64,000 nucleotides of DNA from Coriaria nepalensis (taxonomy: Eukaryota > Streptophyta > Magnoliopsida > Cucurbitales > Coriariaceae), in assembly GCA_027186245.1 (NCBI GenBank), contig CP114481.1, forward strand, positions 568,001 through 632,000. The letters are read 5' to 3'. Below, piece after piece: positions 63,525-64,000 of this stretch (within the stretch, counting starts at the first letter, position 1; each line of letters begins with the position of its first letter). The notes beneath the pieces were generated by a model. That model was not told the origin of the DNA, searched no databases, and saw only the letters and a list, made by a program, of their open reading frames with translations. The position numbers and the translations under genes are program-made.

Positions 63525-63990
63525 GATAATAGGCCGAGTACGGCATCCTCTAGAGCAAAATGTAAGAAAAGTACTTTGCAAGTCTGGAATTGTTTTGAAG
63601 AAATGTATCAACCAAAAAAATTGTAAAATGGTAAGATGGTTGTATGCAAGGTATGTAAGAAAATATTAACTACAAAATTGACGGGTAGTAAGAAAATACC
63701 CAGTCCAGGAATGTCTTAAACTTAGATTTCTTTTCAACCTAATGGTACAATGTCTTCTTGGTCATATGATGATGCAAAAACTAGAAAAGGCTTAGCTAAA
63801 TTTATTATTATTTCTAATTTACCTATAAATTTTAATGAAAATGAATATTTTGAAGATTGTATTAAAATATGTTTTAATCTGCAATATAGTAAAAAAAATT
63901 AGAAATATAATTAAAAACGATTTAGAATAATATTTTAAAAAATGACATGGTGCTTTGAAATTATAATTAGGGGCACTTCAAGTTATCATT
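63525..63990 (+). mobile_element. hAT transposase fragment with BED zinc finger
   Basis: Decayed frame: KCKKSTLQVWNCFEEMY, a stop, then KMVVCKVCKKILTT (the BED-finger Cys pair). Later comes WSYDDAKTRKGLAKFIIISN and NENEYFEDCIK. This order is typical of plant hAT (Ac-like) transposase N-termini. Three or more stops, and the window ends before the catalytic core. Confidence 0.7.
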
Positions 63991-64000
63991 GTATTAACAT

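Overview
This is plant nuclear DNA, most likely from a eudicot. The evidence is AT-rich intergenic sequence, GT-AG introns, plant-only gene families (cysteine-rich receptor-like kinases, terpene synthases, anthocyanidin reductase, clade IVc bHLH, KIN14 kinesin, P-class PPR) and many decayed plant transposons. The species cannot be fixed from the sequence alone. All exon models here were built by reading frame continuity and splice sites by eye.

Layout. 1-3.6 kb: intergenic, with a LINE reverse-transcriptase scrap. 3.6-23.1 kb: a cluster of four DUF26 (CRK) receptor-kinase copies, all on +. Copy 1 is cut down to ectodomain plus membrane anchor, and copy 2 is a pseudogene whose kinase is missing and replaced by LINE sequence. 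Copy 3 can be spliced into an intact 655-residue kinase. Copy 4 is a pseudogene with many lesions and a diverged ectodomain. Between copies 3 and 4 lies a 7-kb nest of Ty1/Copia pieces, 70-bp tandem repeats and a 235-bp direct repeat. 23.4-30 kb (- strand): an ILR3-like bHLH iron regulator (247 aa, 5 exons) and an ATK1-like minus-end kinesin (800 aa, 17 exons) with E2F- and MSA-like promoter motifs. 31-33 kb: a decayed TTF-zinc-finger hAT-type transposase. 33.5-35.5 kb (+): anthocyanidin reductase (340 aa, 6 exons) with a fold-back element in intron 2. 38-41.2 kb: a decayed LINE on -. 41.2-50 kb (+): two near-identical tandem terpene synthases (569 and 567 aa, 7 exons each) that share their promoter. 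51.8-54.7 kb (+): an uncharacterised 592-aa plant protein. 56.8-60.9 kb (+): a 1120-aa FYVE-finger protein carrying nine DM14-like helical repeats. 61.3-62.5 kb (-): a mitochondrial-type PPR protein. 62.7-64 kb: tandem duplications leading into MULE and hAT transposase remnants.

How the genes relate. They are not one pathway. Two sets are tandem families in active turnover: CRKs (extracellular sensing and immunity) and terpene synthases (volatile defence chemistry). ANR makes the flavan-3-ol units of proanthocyanidins, also a defence product. The bHLH, kinesin, FYVE and PPR genes are single housekeeping or regulatory genes.

Most interesting items: (i) the FYVE protein with nine DM14-like repeats and five interleaved LGW motifs, which suggests a multivalent endosomal ESCRT-III scaffold; (ii) a CRK copy caught in a PDLP-like form (two DUF26 domains, one membrane segment, short tail) beside its own broken kinase; (iii) a chimeric CRK pseudogene lacking the intron its neighbours have; (iv) promoter-inclusive duplication of the terpene synthases; (v) a likely GC splice donor in the ILR3-like gene.
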